DNA from: an uncultured Rubrobacteraceae bacterium
Lineage (GTDB): Bacteria > Actinomycetota > Rubrobacteria > Rubrobacterales > Rubrobacteraceae
Assembly (NCBI GenBank): GCA_902806105.1
Contig: CADCVI010000021.1
Location: 1-17,024, forward strand
Length of the DNA: 17,024 nucleotides
Direction of reading: 5' to 3'
The notes under the pieces are model-generated. The model was not told the origin of the DNA. It did not search any database and saw nothing but the letters and a program-made list of their open reading frames with translations. Each line of letters begins with the position of its first letter. The first letter of the stretch is position 1. The position numbers and the translations under genes are program-made. Positions 1 through 7,378 of the stretch are shown here, in pieces.

Positions 1-1
1 T

Positions 2-850
2 GTTCCGAGCCGGGAAGAGGTCTACCGCGAGCGCGTAGACGAGCCGTTGAGAGCTTTCTGGGAGCCCATGATGCGTTTCATGCCGCGTTCCCCGGAGGAT
101 CGGGGGGACGATGCTACGTCCGGCGTCGCCCTCCTCGGCTTCTACGGTCCGGATGGAGATGCCGCGGCCGGGCTCGGGGCGCTTGCGAAGCTCCGGGAAG
201 CCGGGTCCCTTGCCTCATGCGTGGGCGCGCTCGAAGGGGCTGCGGAGAAGCTGGCCCCGGAGGATCACGGGGTCGGGGTCGGGCGCGTGGAGTTTACCCT
301 GGCGCTCGCGAACCCTCGCTTGCCGGATCTCACGGGGCGCAACCGCGGCTACACGGGCTTCGGCGGCATGATGGGCTACGCCGCGGTGCTCGCCTGGCCC
401 GACGATTACAACCTGCCCCGGCTGCCCTCCATCTCCGTCCACGAGCTGCACCACAACGTCCGGCTCGCCTTCGAGCCCTGGACGTCCGGGACCACGGTCG
501 GCCAGTACGTCGTTTTGGAGGGCCTCGCCGAGGCGTTCGCCGCGGAGGTCGCCGGGGAGGAGCTTCTCGGGCCCTGGCCGAACGCCCTCTCGGAGGAAGA
601 GCTGGAAGAGGCGCGCCCCAGGTTCCGCGACGCCCTCGAGGTCTCGGGCTTCGACGAGATCCGGGGTTACATCTTCGGGGACTGGGCCGCGTCGAGGATG
701 GGCTACATCCCGCAAGGGCTGCCGGACTTCGCAGGCTACGCCGTGGGATACAGAATCGTACGGGAGTACTTAGACCGTACGAGGAGCACCGCGGCCGAAG
801 CAACGTACGTACCGTGGCGCGAGATCGTCGAGGGTGCCCGGTATCTGTAG
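2..850 (+). CDS. DUF2268-type putative zinc protease, 5' end outside window
   Basis: The reading frame is open from base 2, and the upstream residues (VPSREEVYRERVDEP) look coding, so the true start lies before the window; the first in-window start codon, TTG at 47, is probably not used. The motif HELHH (440-454) fits the HExxH zinc site, and a downstream EGLAEAFA segment can supply the third, glutamate, ligand. This layout is that of the DUF2268 family of predicted zinc-dependent proteases, whose substrates are unknown. No membrane segment is visible in the part seen. The stop at 848-850 is followed 61 bases later by the DUF5946 gene on the same strand, so the two may be cotranscribed. The metallopeptidase fold is well supported; physiological role is not. 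Confidence 0.8.
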   Translation, partial: VPSREEVYRERVDEPLRAFWEPMMRFMPRSPEDRGDDATSGVALLGFYGPDGDAAAGLGALAKLREAGSLASCVGALEGAAEKLAPEDHGVGVGRVEFTLALANPRLPDLTGRNRGYTGFGGMMGYAAVLAWPDDYNLPRLPSISVHELHHNVRLAFEPWTSGTTVGQYVVLEGLAEAFAAEVAGEELLGPWPNALSEEELEEARPRFRDALEVSGFDEIRGYIFGDWAASRMGYIPQGLPDFAGYAVGYRIVREYLDRTRSTAAEATYVPWREIVEGARYL

Positions 851-911
851 CGGCTCGCACCACCGGTCTTCTCGCCGGGGGAGCAGCGCAGCGGCGACAA
901 GAAGGAGTAGG

Positions 912-1421
912 ATGGTGAGCAAGAACCTGCAAACATGCCCGGGCTGCGGCGTGATGCTGCCGGCGATTGGCGGGTCGACGCACCGCTATATCGGAGCCTC
1001 GCCGGGCTGCTGGTCCGCCTTCGGCGAGATCTCGGAGAAGGAGTACGGCGACTTCCGCTATGCGCGCGTCCACGGGCTCACGGTAGATACGTACTGCGCC
1101 CAGCACCCGGGGGAGCCTTCGCCGCAGGCGGTCAGGTCCGTGGCCGTGCACCTGGTCGGCCTCTGCCTCCAGATGGAGCGGGATCTCCGCCCCGACGAAC
1201 TCTACGCCGTGCACAAGCGGATCTCGTCCCTTGCCAAGAAGAGGGAGAAGAGCATCCACTGGCTGAACCCTCCAACCTCGCTCGGCGAGACGACGATCCT
1301 GTACGTCCTCGACGCGAGCGGGCCGGACGAACACGCCGGGCGGGTGCGCGAGTGGGCGCGGTCGGTGTGGGAAGCATGGTCGCCACACCACGAGACCGTG
1401 CGCCGGTGGGCGAAGCTCTGA
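912..1421 (+). CDS. DUF5946 family protein
   Basis: A 169-residue soluble protein. The start is ATG 912 because AAGGAG (902-907) stands four bases before it; the longer open frame from 834 overlaps the previous gene and has no such site. The N-terminus has a CPGCG knuckle (Cys9, Cys12), then SPGCWSAF with a third cysteine near residue 33, and the stretch VDTYCAQHPG followed by VAVHLVGLC, which are the hallmarks I associate with DUF5946. These cysteines and histidines could bind a metal, but that is inference. The family has no known function. It lies downstream of the metalloprotease and ends about 105 bases before the radical SAM gene. Confidence 0.75.
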   Translation: MVSKNLQTCPGCGVMLPAIGGSTHRYIGASPGCWSAFGEISEKEYGDFRYARVHGLTVDTYCAQHPGEPSPQAVRSVAVHLVGLCLQMERDLRPDELYAVHKRISSLAKKREKSIHWLNPPTSLGETTILYVLDASGPDEHAGRVREWARSVWEAWSPHHETVRRWAKL

Positions 1422-1514
1422 TCCTAACGATGCGTGAAAATCCCGAAAGGTCATAGGTACAAGGAAAACACGAATCTGGTGTCGCGTATCACCGTCGAAC
1501 CGGAGCCCGGGGCT

Positions 1515-1520
1515 TAGACT
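1515..1520 (+). promoter_or_regulatory. candidate -10 element for a leaderless radical SAM gene
   Basis: TAGACT fits the actinobacterial -10 pattern TANNNT and ends six bases before the ATG at 1527. No purine-rich ribosome binding site precedes that ATG. Together this suggests transcription starting at or next to the start codon, giving a leaderless mRNA. No convincing -35 hexamer is seen, so this is tentative. Confidence 0.4.
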
Positions 1521-1526
1521 CCTTGC

Positions 1527-2642
1527 ATGGAGGAGAAAGCGATTCTACGGCGGCCCATGCTTGAGGATGTGGATACGGCGGCGGGAGGTTTGCTGCGGAT
1601 AGAGAAGATCTACCACGAGCCCGGCGTCGCAACCTATGAGCGGGGGCGCGAGATCCTCGACCGCTTCCCGAACGCCGAGCGCGTAGAGGTCCCTTCTCAC
1701 TGGAACATCCCCGAGCTCCACGGCGACGAGGGTGGTGTGGGGGAGTGGAACAGGACGAAGAAGACCGTCCTCGTGCTCGGCGCCAAGAAGGGCTTGCAGG
1801 TCCGGCCCTTCTACCGCAGCTGCGACTTTATAGCCCCCTCCCAGGCGAACGGCTGCGCGATGGCGTGCGCCTACTGCTACGTGGCGCGTCGCAAGGGATA
1901 CGCCAACCCGATCACGACCTTCGTGAACATCGGGGGGATCATGGACGCGGTCGAGCGCCACGCGGCGAAGCAGGGGATGAAGTTCGAGGGGACGCAGGCG
2001 GACCCGTCGGACTGGGTCTACGAGCTAGGGACGAACTCCGACCTCTCGGTGGACGCCGCCGTGAGCGGCAACGTCCGTGACCTCGTCGGCCTCTTCCGCG
2101 GCCTACCCAACGCCAAGGCGACCTTCGCGACGAAGTTCGTCAACCGGGAGATGCTGGACTACGACCCACAAGGGAAGACGCGCCTGCGCTTCTCACTCAT
2201 GCCGCCGGAGACCTCCAGGCTCGTGGACGTCAGGACGTCGCCGGTCGAGGAGCGCATCCGGGCGATAGACGATTTCGTCGAGGCGGGCTACGAGGTCAAC
2301 TTGAACTTCGGGCCGGTTATCGTGAAGGACGGCTGGCAGGAGGACTACGCCGGTCTGTTCTCGATGCTGGACGATGCGCTCTCGCCCGCCGCGAAGGCGC
2401 AGCTCGCGGCCGAGGTTATCTTTCTGACCCACACCCGCGAGCTTCACGACGTAAACCTGAAGTGGCACCCAAAGGGCGAGAAGCTTCTGTGGCGTCCCGA
2501 GCTACAGGAGCACAAGACGTCCCAGGCGAGCGGCGACAGGGTACTCCGCTACGAGCGGACGGCGAAGCGCGGCTTCGTGGCGGAGTTCAGGGAGTTGCTG
2601 GCCGAATACCTGCCCTACTGCCGGGTACGGTACGCCTTCTAG
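1527..2642 (+). CDS. Spore photoproduct lyase-like radical SAM protein
   Basis: A 371-residue protein. Cys110-x3-Cys114-x2-Cys117 (in NGCAMACAYCYV) is the radical SAM motif that binds a 4Fe-4S cluster and SAM. The flanking sequence, the later ELGTNSDLSVDA segment and the C-terminal PYCRVRYAF resemble spore photoproduct lyase (SplB), which reverses the spore thymine photoproduct. In B. subtilis SplB the hydrogen-donating Cys141 lies in an AACTSD context; here the matching stretch reads LGTNSD, so by manual alignment threonine (about residue 169) replaces that cysteine. Function as a true lyase is therefore doubtful; it may be one of the SPL-like paralogues of unknown substrate found in non-sporulating bacteria. 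It stands alone, with a possible leaderless promoter. Family call firm, reaction unsure. Confidence 0.85.
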   Translation: MEEKAILRRPMLEDVDTAAGGLLRIEKIYHEPGVATYERGREILDRFPNAERVEVPSHWNIPELHGDEGGVGEWNRTKKTVLVLGAKKGLQVRPFYRSCDFIAPSQANGCAMACAYCYVARRKGYANPITTFVNIGGIMDAVERHAAKQGMKFEGTQADPSDWVYELGTNSDLSVDAAVSGNVRDLVGLFRGLPNAKATFATKFVNREMLDYDPQGKTRLRFSLMPPETSRLVDVRTSPVEERIRAIDDFVEAGYEVNLNFGPVIVKDGWQEDYAGLFSMLDDALSPAAKAQLAAEVIFLTHTRELHDVNLKWHPKGEKLLWRPELQEHKTSQASGDRVLRYERTAKRGFVAEFRELLAEYLPYCRVRYAF

Positions 2643-2652
2643 GGACTTTCTA

Positions 2653-2677
2653 CCCGCGTTGCATCCCGTAGCGCGGG
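2653..2677. terminator. weak hairpin between convergent genes
   Basis: CCCGCG (2653-2658) pairs with CGCGGG (2672-2677) around a 13-base loop, in the 78-base gap between the radical SAM gene and the convergent glycosylase gene. It could act as a bidirectional terminator, but there is no T-tract on either side and six-base GC stems arise by chance in DNA this GC-rich. Confidence 0.25.
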
Positions 2678-2720
2678 GGAGAGTATTACCCTTGGAGCCC
2701 CGTGCTTCCCGGTGGAGTAG

Positions 2721-3695
2721 TTATCGCGGAACCCGTCGGGACGTTCCCGGTTTGCCCGTTATCTCGTGCGTCTCATCTTCGAGCATCGTCCTCAGTAGCA
2801 GCGCGACCCAGGTCCGATATGGCCTCCAGTTCTCCGAGATCTCACGCAGTTCCTCGACGGAAGGCGGATGATCCAGCCCGTAGGCCATCGCCACCGCCCG
2901 GGCGAGTCGAGGCTCGTTCGTGGGAAGGTGGTCTGGCTCTCCGGCGCCGCGCAGGAGGATGAGTTCGGCGGCGAAACTGCCTATGCCGGAAAGCTTCTTG
3001 AGACCGTCCAGGGCTTCCCGGGCGGGCATCGACCGGAGACGAGGCACGTCGAGCTTACCCCCCCTCGCGGCAACGGCCAGGGCACGCAACCACTCGGCCT
3101 TGCGTCCGAAAAGGCCCGGGAAGTCCTCGAGTCCCGCGAGGCGCGACGGGCCGGGGAAGGCGTCGCTTTCTTCGCCGCGCAACCGGACAGCTTCTCCAAG
3201 CTCCCGGGACATGCGCGCCTTCAACTTCGCGGCCTGCACGATGCGGATCCGGTTCCCGATGATGGCCCATGCCGCCGCCTCGTAGGGGGACCAGAAGAGG
3301 ACCGGTCTCAAACCAGGGTAGCGCCGCTGCAACTCCCCAACCACGGGGTCGCGCTCCCCGACCTCCGGGAAGCCCCTCCCGTCGACGTCGAGCGAGAGAA
3401 TCCTCGTTGCCTGATCCCGCACCCTCGCAGGTTCGGCCTCCCCGTAGGTCTCCACCATGACCGTTCCACCGTCCTGGTAGATATACGCGCCCGCATAGCA
3501 GTCGCCCTCTCCCATACCATCGGCGACGAAGGCGAGACGCAGGCGGTCCGGCTCGCTCCCCGCCTGGTAATCGGCGGGTGCGAAGCCTTCCAGAAATCTC
3601 ACGCTCGCCCCCAGCTTGTAATCGCCAACCGGCTGTAGCTCGAAACGTCCCGTCGGCTCCGCGTCCCCCGCCGTGTTCCTACGGTCGGGCATCAT
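2721..3695 (-). CDS. AlkA-like DNA-3-methyladenine glycosylase (HhH-GPD)
   Basis: A 324-residue protein with the AlkA layout: an N-terminal beta domain (about 15-115), then a helical domain with the helix-hairpin-helix KKLSGIGSFAAELILLRG (233-250). AlkA-type enzymes flip out and excise alkylated bases, starting base excision repair. The catalytic aspartate of AlkA lies just after the hairpin; here the segment reads LPTNEPRLARAV, so Glu261 appears to stand at that position. Either the glutamate serves as the acid/base residue in this subfamily or the enzyme is altered. The ATG at 3695 (or 3692) overlaps the end of the VOC gene by 17 bases, implying translational coupling and shared control from the 4048-4120 region. 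No ribosome binding site is obvious, so a slightly later start is possible. Confidence 0.82.
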   Translation of the reverse strand: MMPDRRNTAGDAEPTGRFELQPVGDYKLGASVRFLEGFAPADYQAGSEPDRLRLAFVADGMGEGDCYAGAYIYQDGGTVMVETYGEAEPARVRDQATRILSLDVDGRGFPEVGERDPVVGELQRRYPGLRPVLFWSPYEAAAWAIIGNRIRIVQAAKLKARMSRELGEAVRLRGEESDAFPGPSRLAGLEDFPGLFGRKAEWLRALAVAARGGKLDVPRLRSMPAREALDGLKKLSGIGSFAAELILLRGAGEPDHLPTNEPRLARAVAMAYGLDHPPSVEELREISENWRPYRTWVALLLRTMLEDETHEITGKPGTSRRVPR

Positions 3696-4047
3696 GCACC
3701 GTTACGCGGTAGCCGTCGGGGTCCACGAAGACGAACGTGCGCCCGAAAGGTCCGTCGAAGGGCTCCCCTGCGATCGGTACGCCCGCCTCCCTCAACGAAT
3801 CGTGCAGCCCCTGAGCGTCGTCGCACCCGAGCCACAGGGCCACGCCCCAACCCATCTCCTCCACCGCATCGAGGTCCACGACAGGCTCCCTCACCGCGAA
3901 TGCAACCGGCTCCGTGGCGAAGACCACCGCGTTCGGCGAGCCCTGCAACGCCCGCTTCAGCCCCAACTTCTCCTCGTAAAACCTCGCGCTCGATTCCAGA
4001 TCCCGCACGCTCAACGCCACGAAATCCGGCCCCTTGACCCTCGCCAC
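3679..4047 (-). CDS. VOC/glyoxalase-fold protein
   Basis: A 122-residue protein with the pattern of one vicinal-oxygen-chelate domain: FVALSVRDLESSARFYEEKLG at the start and FVFVDPDGYRVTVHD at the end, each typical of a beta-alpha-beta3 half. The usual metal ligands are not evident: phenylalanine stands where the first histidine is expected and threonine where the terminal glutamate is. It may therefore be a ligand-binding protein of the bleomycin-resistance type and not a metalloenzyme. It starts at GTG 4047, with AGGAGGT (complement of 4056-4062) eight bases upstream. It is the first gene of a two-gene unit with the glycosylase and faces the MarR gene across a shared control region. Fold sure, ligand unknown. 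Confidence 0.82.
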   Translation of the reverse strand: MARVKGPDFVALSVRDLESSARFYEEKLGLKRALQGSPNAVVFATEPVAFAVREPVVDLDAVEEMGWGVALWLGCDDAQGLHDSLREAGVPIAGEPFDGPFGRTFVFVDPDGYRVTVHDARP

Positions 4048-4067
4048 CAGCTTCTACCTCCTGTAGA

Positions 4068-4085
4068 ATATCAGTGTACTGATAT
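4068..4085. promoter_or_regulatory. 18-bp palindrome, probable MarR operator
   Basis: ATATCAGT-GT-ACTGATAT is a perfect inverted repeat with 8-base arms and a 2-base centre, in an AT-rich island between the divergent VOC and MarR genes. MarR dimers typically bind palindromes of this size in their own divergent promoter regions. It overlaps the MarR-side -10 box and lies just upstream of the VOC ribosome binding site, so bound protein could block transcription both ways. Confidence 0.75.
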
Positions 4086-4088
4086 AAT
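4083..4088 (+). promoter_or_regulatory. consensus -10 box of the MarR gene
   Basis: TATAAT is an exact -10 consensus that shares three bases with the palindrome at 4068-4085. Transcription would start near 4095 and leave a leader of about 25 bases with AAGGGG (4111-4116) before ATG 4121. No good -35 hexamer is seen at the usual spacing. The reverse complement of this AT-rich stretch also offers -10-like sequences for the VOC gene. Confidence 0.55.
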
Positions 4089-4120
4089 ATAAGTAGGCTT
4101 ACAACAAGACAAGGGGCAAG

Positions 4121-4579
4121 ATGGAGGTTTCCGAAAACGAGTCTGGTGTTCGCGAGCTTCTGCGGGACAGGATCGGCTACGAGTTGAAACGGGCGCAGCA
4201 TGCTCTGCGGCTACGTATGGATGAGGTGTTGAGGGAGACGGGGGTGACCGCGCCGCAGTATGCGGCGCTCAGCGTGCTCTCGGAGGAGCCGGGGGTCTCC
4301 AACGCTCAACTCGCCCGCCGATCTTTCGTTACGCCGCAGACCATGAACAACATACTGGTCAGGCTGGAGGCGGCGGGGTTTGTGGAGAGAAAGGCGCATC
4401 CCGAGCACGGGCGCGTGTTGCAGGCTTATCTCACCGAGAACGGGGAGAAGCTTCGGGGCGAGTGCGCGCGGAGGGTCGGCGCCGTGGAAGAAAGGATGGC
4501 ATCGGGCCTCACCGTCGCAGAGCAGCGAGCGTTACTCGATGCTCTGCGAAGCCTGTACAGGGCTCTGTCCGACGCGTAG
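4121..4579 (+). CDS. MarR family transcriptional regulator
   Basis: A 152-residue winged-helix repressor-like protein. The helix-turn-helix is in SNAQLARRSFVTPQTMNNILVR (about 67-88), followed by the wing ERKAHPEHGRVLQAYLTENG, where HPEHGR replaces the common DPxDxR wing tip. The N- and C-terminal helices would form the dimer. The start is set by AAGGGG four bases upstream of ATG 4121. It is divergent from the VOC-glycosylase pair, and a perfect palindrome sits in the promoter region, so it most likely represses itself and that pair until a small ligand releases it. The ligand cannot be deduced; a reactive electrophile or antibiotic-like compound would fit the neighbours. No cysteine is present in it, which argues against a thiol redox switch of the OhrR kind. 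Confidence 0.9.
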   Translation: MEVSENESGVRELLRDRIGYELKRAQHALRLRMDEVLRETGVTAPQYAALSVLSEEPGVSNAQLARRSFVTPQTMNNILVRLEAAGFVERKAHPEHGRVLQAYLTENGEKLRGECARRVGAVEERMASGLTVAEQRALLDALRSLYRALSDA

Positions 4580-4612
4580 CTTCGGGCTTTGCCGGTGGGC
4601 CGCTCTCCGGGT

Positions 4613-6226
4613 TCAGGGTGCGGTTTCTTCTCCCGCTGGCTGGTCTCCTCCCTCGTTCTCAAGGCGCTCCGCGGCCTCGCGCAGGAGTTGTATGAGTTCC
4701 TCGTCGCTCAGGTCCTCGGGGGAGGGGCCTTCGGCGGGCGCCTCGCTACCTTCGGGGGGAGGTGCTTCGCCGGGTGTTCCGGGTTCCTGAGCCTCGCCGC
4801 CCTCACGCTCCTCCGCGCCGGGGACGTCTTCGCCGCGGGCGAAGGCAAGGACCTCCTCGTAGGAGCGCACGCCGGTGACCGCGCCGTCGCGCGAGTCGAC
4901 GAAGGCGGTCAGGTTGACGCCGGGGCTGTCGCGGGTGGTGACGGAGAGCATCCAGTACAGGACGTTCTCGCCGCCCTCGGGCCGGACCACGGGCCTCGGT
5001 TCGAGCGAGACGACGTTGCCGGTCTCGCCCGCCGGTCCGGTCCGGATCCACTGGAAGTCCGGGTACGCGTTGGTGACGAAGCCGAAGGAGCGGTTGGGGC
5101 CGAGCAGGGCGGAGTCGAGGGGGCGCTTGTGGACGCTGTACTCCCCCGAGTGCGCGTCCGTGTAGAGCATGGTGTAGGTGGCGTTGGAAGGGCCGTAAGG
5201 CTCTAGCGCCGTGAACCAGACCGGGCCCCTCGCGCCGGGCAGGAGGTAAGGCATCTCGTTGTCCGTGTTGTCTATGTCCGGGATCTGGGGGACGTCCCGG
5301 CGCGTCACCCAGGCGTTCCAGATGCCGTTCTGGTAGGCGAGGGACTGGGCGGCGCGGGCGGCGAGCTCGCCGGGGTAGAGCCGCTCGTTCTCGAAGCGCT
5401 CGTCCGCGATGATCTCCTCGCGCGTCAGGTCTTCTATCTCGCCGTCCGGGTGCACGACGAACGTGCCCGCCCAGTAGGGGATGGTCACCGGGAACGAGAG
5501 GCGGTACTTGAGGTAGGGGACGAGCATCAGGACGTCCTCCCCGTCCACCGAGTAGTACGGGTCGGCCAGGGTGACCCAGAAACGCTCTTGTATGAGCTTC
5601 CAGTTCACGTTGTCCGTGATGGACATCCCCTCGCCGTACTTGAACGGCTCGCGCAGGGTCTCGACCTCGCCCTCCCCGTTTACCGCCGAGACGCCCTGCT
5701 GCTGGTAGGTGAAGACGTTGAAGCCGCCGTTGGGCACGCGGGGGGCGACGTAGCCCAGGGGCTCGCCGGGCTCCCTCTCCAGCGGCTCGAAGTCGCCCAG
5801 GGCTACTCGCGGCTCGTTGGCGCGGTTCTGGGCCGCGCGGGCGGCGACCTCAAGGGGCAGGAAGCGCACGCCTTCGGTCCGCGGGATCTCCGGCAGCGAC
5901 TCGGCCTCGAGGGAGTCGTAGAAGCGGACCTGTTCGAGAGCCCCGCCGAAGATCAGGAAGAAAAACAGGAGCGCGATCCAGGCCCCCGAGGCCACGAGCG
6001 CGGGCCTCCGGTAGCCGCGGCTGAACAGGAAGGCGACCACGACGATCCCGAGCAGGACGAGGATCCAGAAAGAGAAGTTGGCGTAGAAGCCTATGAACAG
6101 CCCGTGAAAAACAGGAGAGGCAAACCACAGCCCAACCGCCAGGATGATGACTACCAACACGGTCGCGGGCAACAAGTTGGCCCTGAGCCAGCCCCTCAAC
6201 CTCTCGAAGAAATCTTCCGCGCCCAC
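4613..6226 (-). CDS. Membrane-anchored protein of unknown function
   Basis: A 537-residue protein I do not recognise. Three hydrophobic segments (about 20-36, 43-69 and 76-96) are followed by a large polar domain (about 100-465), probably extracytoplasmic, and an acidic, proline- and glutamate-rich tail (about 465-537) ending in a short charged helix. Two similar stretches, EVAARAAQNRA (126-136) and ELAARAAQSLA (287-297), hint at an internal duplication. Segments such as TFVVHPDGEIEDLTREE and TAFVDSRDGAVTGVRSYEEV resemble PepSY-like strand-turn patterns, but this is weak. It starts at GTG 6226, with AAGGAA (complement of 6233-6238) six bases upstream. It converges on the MarR gene with a 33-base gap and has its own promoter region shared with nothing obvious. 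Confidence 0.75.
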   Translation of the reverse strand: MGAEDFFERLRGWLRANLLPATVLVVIILAVGLWFASPVFHGLFIGFYANFSFWILVLLGIVVVAFLFSRGYRRPALVASGAWIALLFFFLIFGGALEQVRFYDSLEAESLPEIPRTEGVRFLPLEVAARAAQNRANEPRVALGDFEPLEREPGEPLGYVAPRVPNGGFNVFTYQQQGVSAVNGEGEVETLREPFKYGEGMSITDNVNWKLIQERFWVTLADPYYSVDGEDVLMLVPYLKYRLSFPVTIPYWAGTFVVHPDGEIEDLTREEIIADERFENERLYPGELAARAAQSLAYQNGIWNAWVTRRDVPQIPDIDNTDNEMPYLLPGARGPVWFTALEPYGPSNATYTMLYTDAHSGEYSVHKRPLDSALLGPNRSFGFVTNAYPDFQWIRTGPAGETGNVVSLEPRPVVRPEGGENVLYWMLSVTTRDSPGVNLTAFVDSRDGAVTGVRSYEEVLAFARGEDVPGAEEREGGEAQEPGTPGEAPPPEGSEAPAEGPSPEDLSDEELIQLLREAAERLENEGGDQPAGEETAP

Positions 6227-6373
6227 CGCCCGTTCCTTCCCGATACCGCCGCTTTCACGTGATCCTACACCAGCGATGGCGACATGTGCGTGCGACGGGC
6301 CCGCCGCTGCCGCCGGCCCGCCGCACGAGGATTCCCGGGCGGCCTCTTCGGCGCCGCTACGTTCGGGTCCGGC

Positions 6374-6679
6374 CTAGCGGGCCGGGGCGGTGACCATCTT
6401 GTACAGCGTGATCTCGACGCCGTTCTCGGTGAGCTCGGGGAGCTTCCCCAGCAGGGTCGCGATGTGCGGCAGCTCCAGGTGAGCGTCGAGGTCCGCCTTG
6501 CTCCGCCAGTTTTCGTACAAGAGAAACTCGGAAGGGTCTTCCGCGCCCTGGTGCAGGTCGTAGTTTATGCAGCCCTCCTCCGAGCGCGTCGGCCCGACGG
6601 CCTCCTCTATCGCCTGCCTCAGATTCTCTTCCATCCCCGGCCGGGCCTTTGCCCGGGCGATCACCGATACCTTTTCCAT
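6374..6679 (-). CDS. ABM-domain (putative quinol monooxygenase-like) protein
   Basis: A 101-residue single-domain protein. The pattern VSVIARAKARPGMEENL, EEGCINYDLHQG, FLLYENWRSKADLDAHLELPHI is that of the antibiotic biosynthesis monooxygenase (YgiN-like) dimeric ferredoxin-like fold. Members oxidise quinols or aromatic polyketides without a cofactor, degrade haem, or have no known activity; the substrate cannot be read from the sequence. ATG 6679 is chosen over GTG 6685 because AGAGGAG (complement of 6688-6694) stands eight bases before the former but only two before the latter. It is divergent from the SRPBCC gene across 91 bases, and 147 bases of non-coding sequence separate it from the membrane-protein gene. 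Confidence 0.85.
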   Translation of the reverse strand: MEKVSVIARAKARPGMEENLRQAIEEAVGPTRSEEGCINYDLHQGAEDPSEFLLYENWRSKADLDAHLELPHIATLLGKLPELTENGVEITLYKMVTAPAR

Positions 6680-6766
6680 CGCCACGTCTCCTCTCGGCTT
6701 GCTTTCCCGGAAGGAGCATACTCGCCGGCGGGATCAGGCGCGACGCGAGAGGCATCAGGGAGCGTG

Positions 6767-6772
6767 TAGGAT
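6767..6772 (+). promoter_or_regulatory. possible -10 element before the SRPBCC gene
   Basis: TAGGAT fits TANNNT and lies seven bases before an in-frame ATG at 6780, echoing the arrangement at 1515-1520. If used, the message would be leaderless from 6780 and the protein three residues shorter. The competing reading is a normal start at ATG 6771 with AGGGAG (6757-6762) as ribosome binding site. Undecided. Confidence 0.22.
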
Positions 6773-7310
6773 GTGCGGCATGGAGAGATGGCCCGAGATA
6801 GGTCCCGAGGGCTTCCCGGTCCCCAACGGCGCCCCGCAGGGCTTCGTGGAGCACGCCTACGAACGCTCCTTCGAGGCCCCGTTCCCCGTAGGGCTCGTCT
6901 GGAGCTGGCTCAACGACCCGGCGACGTTCACGGAGAGCCAGGTATGGCCCTACCGGGTCGAGTTCGTGCGCGGCGGCTTCGAGCCGGGGGTACTGAACGT
7001 CCATCACGGGCCGTTGCTCAACGTGGCCGGCGTGATCGGGGAGGTCAGGGACCCGGCCCCCGGTTCCTCGGGCCACCGCGACCTCAAGTACTTTTACGGC
7101 TCCTACGCCCTCAGCCCCAGGCTCGTCAGGCCGACCCGCCTGCGGTTCTGGGCGGAGGAAGCCTCCTCGGCGGCGGGGCGCACGCGCGTCTCTCTGGAGC
7201 TGGATTCGCTGGTGCGCCGTCAGTTCGTCCCGGTCTGGGACCTCTCGCAGAAGATTTTCTGGTCCCGTTTCCCCGCTTGGATGGAGAAGGAACTCTCGGC
7301 CATCCGGTAG
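6771..7310 (+). CDS. SRPBCC (START/Bet v1-like) family protein
   Basis: A 179-residue soluble protein. After a short N-terminal leader, the stretch EHAYERSFEAPFPVGLVWSW is the typical first strand and helix of the SRPBCC ligand-binding fold, followed by WPYRVEF, several strands and a long C-terminal helix (DLSQKIFWSRFPAWMEKELSAIR). Such proteins bind hydrophobic ligands in a deep cavity; some are cyclases or lipid carriers. No catalytic residue can be assigned. ATG 6771 has AGGGAG eight bases upstream; ATG 6780 is an alternative. It is divergent from the ABM gene, and the two folds often deal with aromatic or hydrophobic small molecules, though a link here is only inference. It ends 162 bases before the cluster's first gene. 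Confidence 0.72.
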   Translation: MCGMERWPEIGPEGFPVPNGAPQGFVEHAYERSFEAPFPVGLVWSWLNDPATFTESQVWPYRVEFVRGGFEPGVLNVHHGPLLNVAGVIGEVRDPAPGSSGHRDLKYFYGSYALSPRLVRPTRLRFWAEEASSAAGRTRVSLELDSLVRRQFVPVWDLSQKIFWSRFPAWMEKELSAIR

Positions 7311-7378
7311 CGGGAAGGGCGGCGATCTCCAACCGAGTAAGACAAGACACCTTCTCCCAGAATTAGCCCGTTATCCTG

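Noticed and set aside
330..1454. 374-residue open frame on the minus strand
   Set aside because: It lies across two genes with clear motifs on the plus strand and its C-terminal half is almost all Arg, Ala, Pro and Gly.
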